DNA from: DATBHM01 sp963772375
Lineage (GTDB): Bacteria > Actinomycetota > UBA4738 > JACQTL01
Direction of reading: 5' to 3'
Assembly: GCA_963772375.1 (NCBI GenBank)
Contig: CAVYXG010000004.1
Span: 186,001 to 250,000, forward strand
DNA: 64,000 nucleotides
Shown in pieces: positions 43,058 through 51,446 of the stretch (position 1 is its first letter; every line of letters starts with the position of its first letter). The notes under the pieces are model-generated. The model searched no databases. It was not told where the DNA came from and saw nothing but the letters and a program-made list of their open reading frames with translations. A program made the translations under genes and the position numbers.

Positions 43058-44343
43058 GGCCCTGGGCAGGAATAACATTGACCTAGGGAGCTCCGCGGCT
43101 ATGCTTGCCCCGTGGCCGTCGATGAGGCGATCTTGGCGCGGAAGTTCGCGCTGTTGTGGCCGCACCTGAACGAGCGGCAGCGTCGGCTGGTGCTCGGTGC
43201 GGAGGCCGAGGCGCTGGGGCGAGGGGGGATCGCCGCCGTGGCCCGGGCGGCTCGCGTGTCGCGTCCGACGGTGACGAAGGGCGTCCAGGACCTACGGCAT
43301 CCGAGCGAGCCGATGGGGCGAGCCCGCCGGCCGGGCGGCGGACGCAAGCGCCTTGCGCACAAGGACCGGGGGCTGCTGGGCGCGCTGGAGGCCCTGGTGG
43401 ACCCGGCGACCCGGGGAGATCCGGAGTCGCCGCTGCGATGGACCTCCAAGAGCACCCGGGAGCTGGCCGATGCCCTCACCGCCGCCGGGCACCCCGCCAG
43501 CTACCGCACAGTGGCCGACCTGCTGCACCACCTCGGCTACAGCCTGCAGGCAGGCGTGAAGACACGGGAGATGACCGCCCATCCGGATCGTGACCTCCAG
43601 TTCCGGTACCTGGCCGATCAGGTCCGGGACCACCTCGACGGGGGTCAGCCCGTGGTGTCGGTGGACACCAAGAAGAAGGAGCTCGTGGGCAGCTACAAGA
43701 ACGGAGGACGAGAATGGCAACCCACGGGCACGCCCGAGAAGGTGAACGTCTACGACTTCATCGGGGAGGCCGGCAAGGCCGTTCCCTACGGCGTGTACGA
43801 CGTGGCGGCCAACGCGGGATGGGTGTCGGTGGGTCGCGACCACGACACCGCGACCTTCGCCGTGCAGACCCTGCGGCGGTGGTGGCAGACGATGGGCTTC
43901 GTCTCCTATCCGGGGGCCGATCGCCTGCTGGTGTGCGCCGACGGCGGAGGGAGCAACGGCTACCGGGTGCGGCTGTGGAAGGTGGAGCTCGCCGCCCTCG
44001 CTGCGGAGACCGGCCTGCGGATCACGGTGTGCCATCTCCCACCAGGGACCTCGAAGTGGAACAAGATCGAGCACCGCCTGTTCTCCCACATCTCCATGAA
44101 CTGGAGAGGCCGACCCCTCACCAGCCACGAGGTCATCGTGGAACTCATCGGCTCCACGACGACCCGGGCCGGGCTGACCGTCCGCGCCGAACTCGACCCG
44201 GCCGCCTACCCGAAGGGCGTCAAGATCACGGACGAGGAGTTGGTGGCTCTCCCCCTCGTGCATCACACCTTCCACGGTGAGTGGAACTACACGCTCCACC
44301 CGCCCCGCGCCCCCGAATGACAACGTTGTAATTTCCCGAGCCC
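43058..44343 (+). mobile_element. ISAzo13-family insertion sequence, copy 2 (1286 bp)
   Basis: Matches copy 1 (28806-30091) at a constant offset of 14,252 bp, in the same orientation. TTA flanks both ends (43055-43057 and 44344-44346). It sits between the ECF sigma gene and a small RTX gene without breaking either. Confidence 0.95.
43112..44320 (+). CDS. ISAzo13-family transposase
   Basis: 402 residues, the same protein as the transposase at 28860, with the same HTH, VVSVDTKKKELVG and KWNKIEHRLFSHIS motifs. With two intact copies either could supply transposase to the other. Confidence 0.95.
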   Translation: MAVDEAILARKFALLWPHLNERQRRLVLGAEAEALGRGGIAAVARAARVSRPTVTKGVQDLRHPSEPMGRARRPGGGRKRLAHKDRGLLGALEALVDPATRGDPESPLRWTSKSTRELADALTAAGHPASYRTVADLLHHLGYSLQAGVKTREMTAHPDRDLQFRYLADQVRDHLDGGQPVVSVDTKKKELVGSYKNGGREWQPTGTPEKVNVYDFIGEAGKAVPYGVYDVAANAGWVSVGRDHDTATFAVQTLRRWWQTMGFVSYPGADRLLVCADGGGSNGYRVRLWKVELAALAAETGLRITVCHLPPGTSKWNKIEHRLFSHISMNWRGRPLTSHEVIVELIGSTTTRAGLTVRAELDPAAYPKGVKITDEELVALPLVHHTFHGEWNYTLHPPRAPE

Positions 44344-44406
44344 TTAGAGTAGCTCGCGGGTAGCCGGTCTTTTGCCCATCTATGGATGGGGGAGGGCAAT
44401 CCAGTG

Positions 44407-45060
44407 TCAGAAGCAGTATGAGCTCGAGGGTCCGTGAGTTGCCTCGAACCCTGCCGGCGGAGGCGAATTGTCGGTGTCGCACAGCCACAAGTCGTCAGAC
44501 GTACCCGATCCGCCGTGTAGCTCGTCTACACCGTTGCCATCGTACACGTCGTCGTTGCCCTGGTCCCCGTAGATCGTGTCTGCTCCGTCGTGGCCAAGCA
44601 TGATGTCGTTGCCGTCGAGACCCGCCATGTAGTCGGCGCCTGGTCCACCTTCGATTTGATCATCCCCGATCCATGCGTAGATCGCGTCATCACCGCCATT
44701 CCCGAAGAGGAATCCACCGCCCCCACCCAGACCATCATGCAGGATATCCGCGTCAGGTCCGCCGAGGAAGGAGTCGATGCCGTACGAGCTGGTGGTGATC
44801 TCGTCAATCGTGTCCAGGCCATCTTGTCCGCAGGCGTGATCATCCCCGTTCATCGGGTAGATCGTGTCGTTGCCTCCCAGGGCTTGAATTACATCGCCAG
44901 CGGAGGAGCCTTGGATCGTTTCTCCGATGTTCGTGCCGACAATCGTGGCCGTCAACCCGTCGCATGTCTCAGCCGAAGCCGATTGAGCACCAAGGGCGAA
45001 CATCGCAGACATGACCACCCCAACAATGACCCCTCGAGCCACGAGCTTGCCCCCCGCCAT
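44407..45060 (-). CDS. secreted small RTX (calcium-binding repeat) protein
   Basis: 217 residues. A signal peptide (VARGVIVGVVMSAMFALGAQ, cleavage near SASA) is followed by nonapeptide-like repeats: GGNDTIY, NGDDHAC, GGDDAIY, IGDDQIEG, DGNDIMLG, DGADTIYG, QGNDDVYD. These bind calcium and fold into a beta roll outside the cell. There is no enzyme domain and no type I secretion gene; the N-terminal signal indicates Sec export. Less GC-rich than the backbone. It shares its repeat type with the exoprotein at 6044. Confidence 0.8.
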   Translation of the reverse strand: MAGGKLVARGVIVGVVMSAMFALGAQSASAETCDGLTATIVGTNIGETIQGSSAGDVIQALGGNDTIYPMNGDDHACGQDGLDTIDEITTSSYGIDSFLGGPDADILHDGLGGGGGFLFGNGGDDAIYAWIGDDQIEGGPGADYMAGLDGNDIMLGHDGADTIYGDQGNDDVYDGNGVDELHGGSGTSDDLWLCDTDNSPPPAGFEATHGPSSSYCF

Positions 45061-45215
45061 GACCCCACCTCCCTTTGGCCGAGCGCAATCAGTGTCCGAC
45101 GTCAGACAGTGTTCGTCTATCGTCCAATCGACCGATTGTCACCGCAAGAGAGGTGATCGTCGCCAGAATCCGACGTTTGCCGCACTCGCGCGAAGGATCT
45201 CGTTCTTCGGTTTGC

Positions 45216-46682
45216 TCAGAGGGGCGGAGCGAGCCGGAATCCCAATTCCTGTTCGAACGCGTGCGCGGCTCGCAGGATCGCTCGTTCGCCCAGCAGTGGC
45301 CCGGTGAACTGCAGCCCGACTGGCAGACCGTCCTGGTCGAGCCCGCAGGGAACGCTGATCGACGGCACGCCGGCCAGGTCGGCCGGGATCGTGAAGATAT
45401 CCGCCAGGTACATCTTGATCGGGTCGTCGGTTCGTTCGCCGATGCGGAACGCCGTCGTCGGCGACGTGGGCGACAGCAGCACGTCGAACCGTTCGAATGC
45501 CTTCTGGTAGTCGCGGATCACCAGCGTTCGGACCTTCTGCGCCTGCCCGTAGTAGGCGTCGTAATAGCCGGAGGAGAGCGAGTAGGTGCCGAGGATGATG
45601 CGCCGCTTGACCTCGTCGCCGAACCCCTCGCCACGCGTCTTCATCATCATCTGGACGACGTCGTCGACCGGTTCGGCCGTGCGGTGCCCGTACCGGACCC
45701 CGTCGTACCGGGCGAGGTTCGACGAGCACTCCGCCGGGGCCAGCAGGTAGTAGGCGCTGAACGCGTAGTCGGCGTTCGGCAGGGACACCTGGTCGCACGT
45801 TGCGCCGAGCCCCTCCAGCCGTTCGATCGAGGCGTTGAACGCCGCCGTCACGCCGGGCTCCACGCCCTCCGCGAACGACTCCGCGATCACCCCGACGCGC
45901 AGGCCGGCGACCCCGGCATCGAGCCCGGCGAGGTAGTCGTCGGGCTCGTCGGCCACGCTGGTGGCGTCCCGGGGATCCTCCCCCGCCAGGAGCGACAGCA
46001 GCGTCGCCGCGTCCCGCGTCGTCCTCGTGAACGTCCCGACGTGGTCGAGCGACGAGGCGAACGCGATCAGCCCGAACCGCGAGATGCGCCCGTACGTCGG
46101 CTTCAGCCCGACGACGCCGCACAGCGCGGCGGGCTGCCGGACGCTCCCGCCCGTGTCGGTGCCGAGCGCCCAGGTGGCCATGCCGGCGGCCACCGCGGCC
46201 GCGGAACCGCTGGAGGACCCGCCCGGCACGCGACCTGTGTCCCACGGGTTGCGGGTGACCCCGTAGGCGGAGTTCTCGCCGGACGACCCCATGGCGAACT
46301 CGTCGCAGTTCGTCTTGCCGACCAGCACCGCGCCGGCGTTCGACAGGCGCGACCACACGGTCGAGTCGTACGGAGGGCGGTAGTGCTCGAGGATCTTCGA
46401 GCCGCACGTCGCCGTGACGCCCTTCACCGCCAACACGTCCTTCAGCGCGACGGGGATGCCGGCCGCGAGCGGGAGGTCCTGCCCGAGGCCGAGCCGCCGG
46501 TCGACGTCCTCGGCCTGCTCCAGCGCCATCGTCCGGGTTCGCGACAGGAACGCGTGGATGCGCTCCTCCACGTCGTCGGCGCGCTGCAGCGCCGCCTCGG
46601 CCAGCTGGACAGCGGTCAACTCCCGGTTGCGCAGCGCGACCGCCAGGTCGGTCGCCGGCATGGACGTCGGATGCGTGGCCAT
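45216..46682 (-). CDS. gatA: Asp/Glu-tRNA amidotransferase subunit A
   Basis: 488 residues. GatA is the amidase that releases ammonia from Gln for the tRNA amidation done with GatB. The triad is in PVALKDVLAVKGV (Lys) and VPGGSSSGSAAAVAAGMATW (Ser pair). DTGGSVRQPAALCGVVGLKP and the C-terminal GVPSISVPCGLDQDGLPVGL are typical of GatA. It starts 2 nt after gatC ends. The 8 kb between it and gatB hold an accessory island. Confidence 0.95.
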   Translation of the reverse strand: MATHPTSMPATDLAVALRNRELTAVQLAEAALQRADDVEERIHAFLSRTRTMALEQAEDVDRRLGLGQDLPLAAGIPVALKDVLAVKGVTATCGSKILEHYRPPYDSTVWSRLSNAGAVLVGKTNCDEFAMGSSGENSAYGVTRNPWDTGRVPGGSSSGSAAAVAAGMATWALGTDTGGSVRQPAALCGVVGLKPTYGRISRFGLIAFASSLDHVGTFTRTTRDAATLLSLLAGEDPRDATSVADEPDDYLAGLDAGVAGLRVGVIAESFAEGVEPGVTAAFNASIERLEGLGATCDQVSLPNADYAFSAYYLLAPAECSSNLARYDGVRYGHRTAEPVDDVVQMMMKTRGEGFGDEVKRRIILGTYSLSSGYYDAYYGQAQKVRTLVIRDYQKAFERFDVLLSPTSPTTAFRIGERTDDPIKMYLADIFTIPADLAGVPSISVPCGLDQDGLPVGLQFTGPLLGERAILRAAHAFEQELGFRLAPPL

Positions 46683-46684
46683 CC

Positions 46685-46975
46685 CTAGTCCTGCTCCACG
46701 ATCCGGGGAACCTTGAACCGCCCCGCCTCCTGCTCGGGGGCGTTCGACATGGCCTCCTCGTGGGTCAGTCCGGCCTCGGGGACGTCCGGGCGGAGCACGT
46801 TCGCCCTCGGAACGGCCTGCGCGGTCGGCGGCACGTCGTCGGCGGCGACCTCCTGGACGCGCGCGGCGTGCTCGAGGATCACGCCGAGCTGCGCCTTCAG
46901 GCGCGTCTTCTCCTCGTCGGTGAGGTCCAGCCGCGCGAGGCGCGCGACGTGTTCGATGTCGATCTCGACCGGCAT
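46685..46975 (-). CDS. gatC: Asp/Glu-tRNA amidotransferase subunit C
   Basis: 96 residues. It wraps around GatA and GatB to stabilise the complex. IEHVARLARLDLTDEEKTRL is the family signature, followed by the amphipathic LGVILEHAARVQEV helix and a C-terminal FKVPRIVEQD. It is adjacent to and upstream of gatA. Confidence 0.95.
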   Translation of the reverse strand: MPVEIDIEHVARLARLDLTDEEKTRLKAQLGVILEHAARVQEVAADDVPPTAQAVPRANVLRPDVPEAGLTHEEAMSNAPEQEAGRFKVPRIVEQD

Positions 46976-47003
46976 GACCCGCGCAGTCTAGCGACGAGCC
47001 CGC

Positions 47004-47432
47004 TCACACCGCCGGGTACGGTCTCCCGGTCCCCGACTCGCAGTAGGAACGAAGGCTCTCGAGGTAGTAGCCCCAGTTGAAGTTGAAGATGCCGAACGCC
47101 TCGTCGTCGAGTGGCTCGCCGTAACCCTGGCGGAACGTCATTCGCGTCCCGTCGCCGTGGTCCAGGAGGTCGAACCGGAGGCTCGCGTTCAACCACCCCT
47201 CCGCATCGCCGACACACGTCCAGGCCACCCTCGTGGGCTCGTCGAGCGCGTCGATCCGCATGCGCGGGTTGAACGGAAGCGGCGGGAACGAGAACCGGAT
47301 CTCGCCGCCGACCTCCGTATCCGCCCGCACCTTCGTCGTCCACCAAGACGCGAGCCCGGCCTGCGTTGCGACCGCGGCGTAGACGGCGGCGGGGCTCGCG
47401 TGCACGTCGAACACGTGCGGAATCGTGTCCAT
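47004..47432 (-). CDS. SRPBCC (AHSA1-like) protein
   Basis: 142 residues. The START-like fold opens HVFDVHASPAAVYAAVATQA, then ASWWTT, GGEIRFSFPP, VAWTC and a C-terminal FNFNWGYYLESLRSY helix. Such proteins bind hydrophobic ligands or act with ArsR-type regulators. It is the last gene of an apparent cluster with the SnoaL, SRPBCC and ArsR genes upstream. The ligand is unknown. Confidence 0.85.
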   Translation of the reverse strand: MDTIPHVFDVHASPAAVYAAVATQAGLASWWTTKVRADTEVGGEIRFSFPPLPFNPRMRIDALDEPTRVAWTCVGDAEGWLNASLRFDLLDHGDGTRMTFRQGYGEPLDDEAFGIFNFNWGYYLESLRSYCESGTGRPYPAV

Positions 47433-47469
47433 GGAGTCGCTCCTCTCTCGTGCGACGGTGCCCGCGCGG

Positions 47470-47886
47470 CTAGGCGGAACCCCCCTGGAGCTGCATCATC
47501 AGCGTCATCCCGTCGTTCATGCCCCAATGGGACGCGATCTTGCCGTCGCGGAACCGGTAGACCTCCACCGCTGCGATGTCGAACGGGTTGCCGTTCGCCG
47601 GGGTGCCGAGGAACCCGCCCTGGTTCGTCCCCGTGACACGCGTTCGCACGAACACCGTGTCGCCCTCGCCGAGGATGTCCTCGATCGCGACCTTCCGGTC
47701 CGGGAAGGCCTGCATGACGCCCTGATGGGCCATCTTCGCGCCCGCGAGGCCGCCGGGAAGACCCGGCATCCCCGACTCGCTGTTGTCGAAGTCGTCCGCG
47801 AAGTACTGATCGAGGGCGTCGAGATCCTGGGAGTCCCAGGCCTCCTCCACCGCCCGGACGGTCGCCTTGTTCTCCTCCACCGACAT
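47470..47886 (-). CDS. SnoaL-like polyketide cyclase/ester cyclase family protein
   Basis: 138 residues, cone-shaped NTF2-like fold. NKATVRAVEEAWDSQDLDAL, DQYFADDF, GVMQAFPDRKVAIEDILGEG, VRTRVTGTNQGGFLGTPANG and VEVYRFRDGKIASHWGMND are typical of the SnoaL-like environmental group, usually of unknown substrate. It lies 37 nt downstream of the SRPBCC gene on the same strand. Confidence 0.85.
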   Translation of the reverse strand: MSVEENKATVRAVEEAWDSQDLDALDQYFADDFDNSESGMPGLPGGLAGAKMAHQGVMQAFPDRKVAIEDILGEGDTVFVRTRVTGTNQGGFLGTPANGNPFDIAAVEVYRFRDGKIASHWGMNDGMTLMMQLQGGSA

Positions 47887-47923
47887 CCGAACTCCCCCTT
47901 TCTGCGCCCGCCGCGCGGGCCAC

Positions 47924-48406
47924 TCAGGAACCGCTCACGGCGGTCCAGGGGTCCGGCCCCGGATCGCCGCCCGCCGCCACCACGGCCAGCCGCGGCAGGA
48001 AGTGGTCCCACCCGGCTCCGTGCTCCGGACGGGCCTCCTCCGGCAGCCCACGATGGGTCAGCCGGACGAGCGTCCCGTCGCCGTCGGGCTCCAGGTCGAC
48101 CTCCACCGTCGTCGAGCCGGGCGCCAGCGGTCCGCCCTCCCAGCCCCACGTGAACACCACGCGCCGGGGCGGGTCCACCTCGACAAACGCCCCCGCCACC
48201 ACGTCGCCGTCGATGTCGACGCGGTACGTGCCGCCCGGCACCGGGTCGAGCTCGGCCGAGCGGCCCTTCCACCGCACGTACTGCGCCGGGTCCGTGAAGA
48301 AGGGGAACACCGCCTCAGGCGGCGCCTCGATCCGGATCTCGCGGACGAGGTCGCCGGACGTGGGACCCGCCGGCCCCGGCTCAGGGAGTGGTTCGCGTTG
48401 GCCCAC
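47924..48406 (-). CDS. SRPBCC (AHSA1-like) protein encoded with ArsR regulator
   Basis: 160 residues from a GTG at 48406 that overlaps the ArsR gene by 26 nt. Visible features are VREIRIEAPPEAVFPFFTDP, YVRWKGRSAELDPVPGGTYR, VVFTWGWEGG, and the terminal helix WDHFLPRLAVVAAGG. ArsR-SRPBCC pairs are common in actinobacteria; the SRPBCC protein probably binds a small hydrophobic compound. The function has not been defined. Confidence 0.88.
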   Translation of the reverse strand: MGQREPLPEPGPAGPTSGDLVREIRIEAPPEAVFPFFTDPAQYVRWKGRSAELDPVPGGTYRVDIDGDVVAGAFVEVDPPRRVVFTWGWEGGPLAPGSTTVEVDLEPDGDGTLVRLTHRGLPEEARPEHGAGWDHFLPRLAVVAAGGDPGPDPWTAVSGS

Positions 48407-48716
48407 GGCGCCTCCTCCCGCGCTCGTCCCACTCGGCCGCGCCCTTGAGCTGCTCGAGGCCGGTCGTCCAGTAGTCGTCGAGCCAAGCCCGGACCTCCTC
48501 GATCCGCTCGGGCCTGGCCCGGTACAGCCGGCGGGTCCCCTCCCGCCGCTCGGTCACCAGGTCGGCCTCGCGAAGGACCCGGAGGTGTTGCGACACCGCC
48601 GCGCGCGTGACGTCGAAGTGCGAGGCGATGTCGCCGGCCGTGCGCTCGCCCTCCCACACCAGCCGAAGGATCTCCCGCCTCGTCGGCTCGCTGATCGCCC
48701 GGAGCGCCGCATCCAT
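48381..48716 (-). CDS. ArsR-family transcriptional regulator
   Basis: 111 residues. ALRAISEPTRREILRLVWEG, then the HTH TAGDIASHFDVTRAAVSQHL with RVLREADLV and wing REGTRRLYRA. There are no metal-binding Cys pairs, so it belongs to the non-metal group that pairs with SRPBCC proteins. As first gene of the cluster it probably represses it. Confidence 0.92.
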   Translation of the reverse strand: MDAALRAISEPTRREILRLVWEGERTAGDIASHFDVTRAAVSQHLRVLREADLVTERREGTRRLYRARPERIEEVRAWLDDYWTTGLEQLKGAAEWDERGRRRRGPTRTTP

Positions 48717-48790
48717 GATCCGAACACGGAATTTAAGCCGATCCTAACGCAATACGCAACTTACAAAGAAGGCAGCCGAGCCCCTCCCGG

Positions 48791-49435
48791 TCAGGCCCGC
48801 AGGAACGTCAGGACGGCGAGCACACGGCGATGCTGGTCCGGCGACTCGGTCAGCCCGAGCTTCTGGAAGATCGCCGAGATGTGGGCCTCGACGGTTCGCT
48901 CCGTGACGACCAGTCGCGCGGCGATCGCCTGGTTCGACATGCCCTCGGCGACGAGCCCGAGGACCTCCCGCTCGCGATCCGTGAGCGACGCGACCGGGTC
49001 GTTCCGGCGTCGCCGGCCCAGCAGCTGGGCGACGATCGTGGGGTCGATGACCGTCTCGCCGTCCACGATCCGGCGGAGCGCGTCGACGAGGATGGCCACG
49101 TCGAAGACCCGTTCCTTGAGGAGGTAGCCGACGCGCTCCGGGTGCTCCTCGATCAGGCGCATCGCGTAGGCGGGTTCGACGTAGTGAGAGAGCACGAGGA
49201 CGCCGGTCTCCGGGTGGTCCGCGTGGATCCGCTGCGCCGCCACCAGACCCTCGTCCGTATGGGTCGGCGGCATCCGGATGTCGACGACGGCGACGTCCGG
49301 GGTGGTTCGGGCGACGTCGGCCAGCAGGCCGTCCGCGTCCTCGGACTCGCCGACCACCTCGACGCCGGCGTCGGTCAGCAGGCGGACGATGCCCTCCCGG
49401 GTCAGCATGACGTCCTCGGCGACCACTACGCGCAT
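48791..49435 (-). CDS. NarL/FixJ-type response regulator
   Basis: 214 residues. The receiver has VVAEDVMLTREGIVRLL, phospho-acceptor Asp in VAVVDIRMPPTHTDEGL, and Lys in YLLKERVFDVAILVDAL. The LuxR-type HTH is LTDREREVLGLVAEGMSNQA followed by IAARLVVTERTVEAHISAIF. Its start overlaps the end of the sensor kinase gene upstream by 10 nt, so the two are coupled. Confidence 0.93.
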   Translation of the reverse strand: MRVVVAEDVMLTREGIVRLLTDAGVEVVGESEDADGLLADVARTTPDVAVVDIRMPPTHTDEGLVAAQRIHADHPETGVLVLSHYVEPAYAMRLIEEHPERVGYLLKERVFDVAILVDALRRIVDGETVIDPTIVAQLLGRRRRNDPVASLTDREREVLGLVAEGMSNQAIAARLVVTERTVEAHISAIFQKLGLTESPDQHRRVLAVLTFLRA

Positions 49436-51174
49436 GGGATCTCCGCGCGAAGCATGCGAGGTCCGACGTCGACCGCGCCACCGAGCGCGCCGACCCGGTC
49501 GGCCACGTGGAGCAAGCGGGTGGTCCGCGGCTCGCCGTCGTCTGCGATCCGGATCACCAAGCGGTCGCCGTCGCGTTCGACCGCGACGTCAGTCCCGGTG
49601 GCGCCGCGGGCTGCCGCGTCCTCGACGGCCTCCGCGACGACGACGTAGGCGGCCGTCTCCGCCTCGGTCGGGCACCGGCCGTCCACCTCGACGTCGAGCT
49701 CCACGGGGACGCGGGCCGAATCCGCCAGGGTCGCCAGGGCCGGCCCCAGGCCCGCCTCGGCGAGGATCGCCGGGAAGATGCCGTGCGCGACCCCGCGCAG
49801 CTCGGCGAGCGCCAGGAGCGCCTCGTCGGTCGCCTCGGCGAGGAGCGCTGCGGACCCCTCGTCGCCGTCGGTCATCGCCGCCGCCCGGGCCAGCCGCAGG
49901 TGGTACGACAGCGCCAGCAGCCGCTGCTGCGCGCCGTCGTGGAGGTCGCGCTCCAGCCGCCGCCGCTCGGCGTCGCCGGCCCCGACGATGCGGGCCCGGG
50001 ACGCCCGGATATCCTCGGCCCGGCTGAGTGCCTCCGCCTGCAGGCGTTCGTTCTCGAGGGCGAGGCGAACCGCCGCGCCGAGCCCCCGCTCGACGTCGGC
50101 CGTGGGCGCTCCGTGGGCGATCGTCGCGAGCGTCCGCCCGTCGCGGACCAGGGTGGTGAGGCCGCTCCCGGCCTCGGCGTGCGGCGTCGGGACCGCGCGG
50201 CCCCGGGCGTCCACGAACCGCGACGACGACGGCACCCAGTACGCGATCGCGAGGCCGGGATCGCCGACCGCACGGGCCAGGGCCGCCTGCAGCGAACCGG
50301 GCTCGGGCGCCTCGCCGAGGTCGGCGACGATCCGCCCGACGGCGCGCCGCTGCATCCGGGCACGGAACCAGGCCAGGATCGGCCCGGCGGCCACGAGGAT
50401 CAGGCCGGCGGCGAGCGCAAGGAAGATCGCGCGGAACACGCCGTCGGCCGGCCGTTCCGAACCGTTCGCCAGGGCAGCCGAGCGTGCGGCGAAGGCCGCC
50501 CCGACCACCACCCCGCCGGCGATGATCGGCCATACGGCACGGCGCCCCGGGCCCGTAGCCACCCAGAGCCGCCGAAGGCACAGCGCCGCGAGGACGACCC
50601 CCGCACCGGCGACGACACACCGGTCCATCACGTCGATCGCGTGAACGAGGGCCGGCGACGGATGGACGAGAAAGGCGTTCGAGGTGCAGTTGTCCCAGCA
50701 GTTCGCGTCCCGCAGCGGATCGCGGAACAGCGCGTGCATCACTGCGGAGAGCGCGGCCTCGGCGTACAGGACGGCGAGGAGGGCGCGCACCCACGTCGAT
50801 CGGACCCGCCCGCCCGGGTAGGTCGTGACCAGGTGCACGACCACCGGGACCAGGATCGGGATGGCCAGCGCTCCGAGTCCCCGGATCACCGGCGGCCCGT
50901 CGCTCCACCCGACCCAGACCGGCGCGAACCAGAGGGCACCGGCGATCAGGAACAGGCCGCCGGTCCGCCGCCCGAGGGGTCCGAACGCGGCGGCGACGCC
51001 CGCCCCGAACAGCCCGAGCCCGGCCACGGTGGCGAGCGCGGGAGTGCGGGCCGCGAACGTGGTGAACTCGCCCGGGCCGACGGCGACGGCCAGGGCGGCG
51101 AGCGCGCACACCAGACCGGCCGCACCGGCGGCGATCCACGGGACGTTCGCCCTTCGTACGGACTGCGTCGCCAC
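49426..51174 (-). CDS. NarL-type sensor kinase with degenerate ATPase domain
   Basis: 582 residues from the GTG at 51174. The N-terminal half has about eight membrane helices (residues about 10-300). A coiled segment and the HisKA_3 H-box follow: AERRRLERDLHDGAQQRLLA. The ATPase domain departs from consensus. The N-box reads VVAEAVEDAAARGATG, with Asp where Asn is expected, and the second glycine box is missing (TTRLLHVADRVGALGG). It may bind ATP poorly or act through the intact paralogue at 53341. It is divergent from the TRAP-like lipoprotein gene. Confidence 0.85.
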   Translation of the reverse strand: MATQSVRRANVPWIAAGAAGLVCALAALAVAVGPGEFTTFAARTPALATVAGLGLFGAGVAAAFGPLGRRTGGLFLIAGALWFAPVWVGWSDGPPVIRGLGALAIPILVPVVVHLVTTYPGGRVRSTWVRALLAVLYAEAALSAVMHALFRDPLRDANCWDNCTSNAFLVHPSPALVHAIDVMDRCVVAGAGVVLAALCLRRLWVATGPGRRAVWPIIAGGVVVGAAFAARSAALANGSERPADGVFRAIFLALAAGLILVAAGPILAWFRARMQRRAVGRIVADLGEAPEPGSLQAALARAVGDPGLAIAYWVPSSSRFVDARGRAVPTPHAEAGSGLTTLVRDGRTLATIAHGAPTADVERGLGAAVRLALENERLQAEALSRAEDIRASRARIVGAGDAERRRLERDLHDGAQQRLLALSYHLRLARAAAMTDGDEGSAALLAEATDEALLALAELRGVAHGIFPAILAEAGLGPALATLADSARVPVELDVEVDGRCPTEAETAAYVVVAEAVEDAAARGATGTDVAVERDGDRLVIRIADDGEPRTTRLLHVADRVGALGGAVDVGPRMLRAEIPCA

Positions 51175-51446
51175 GAGCGGATTCTGACATCGCCCCGCCC
51201 GCCGCATCCGTGGTGGCACCAGCATCGTCACCGCGCGAGCACCGACGCCGGCGGCGTCCAAGTGTCGAGACCGCCCCGATGTGCCGCGGCCATGCCCCTC
51301 ACTAGCGTCCAAGGCCGACGGGATGACCGGTCCCCCATCACACAGGAACCGACGATCGGAGGCGAGTGATGGACGGCGTGATCGCAGCGGCGCAGGTCTC
51401 GACGCAACTCGAGCGTGATGGCACCATCTCACCGAGAGGGGGAGGC
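51175..51446. other. divergent promoter region, kinase and TRAP-like lipoprotein genes
   Basis: 272 bp between the two divergent starts. I see no clear -35/-10 pair or palindrome. It must hold both promoters and is the natural place to look for the response-regulator site. Confidence 0.4.

Noticed and set aside
43058..44343. Composite transposon made by the two ISAzo13 copies
   Set aside because: The 14 kb between them is mostly core backbone in its conserved order, so there is no sign that it moved as a unit.
45216..46975. Glutamine-tRNA synthetase pathway judged incomplete because gatB is not next to gatCA
   Set aside because: gatB is present and intact at 35714, so the complex is complete.
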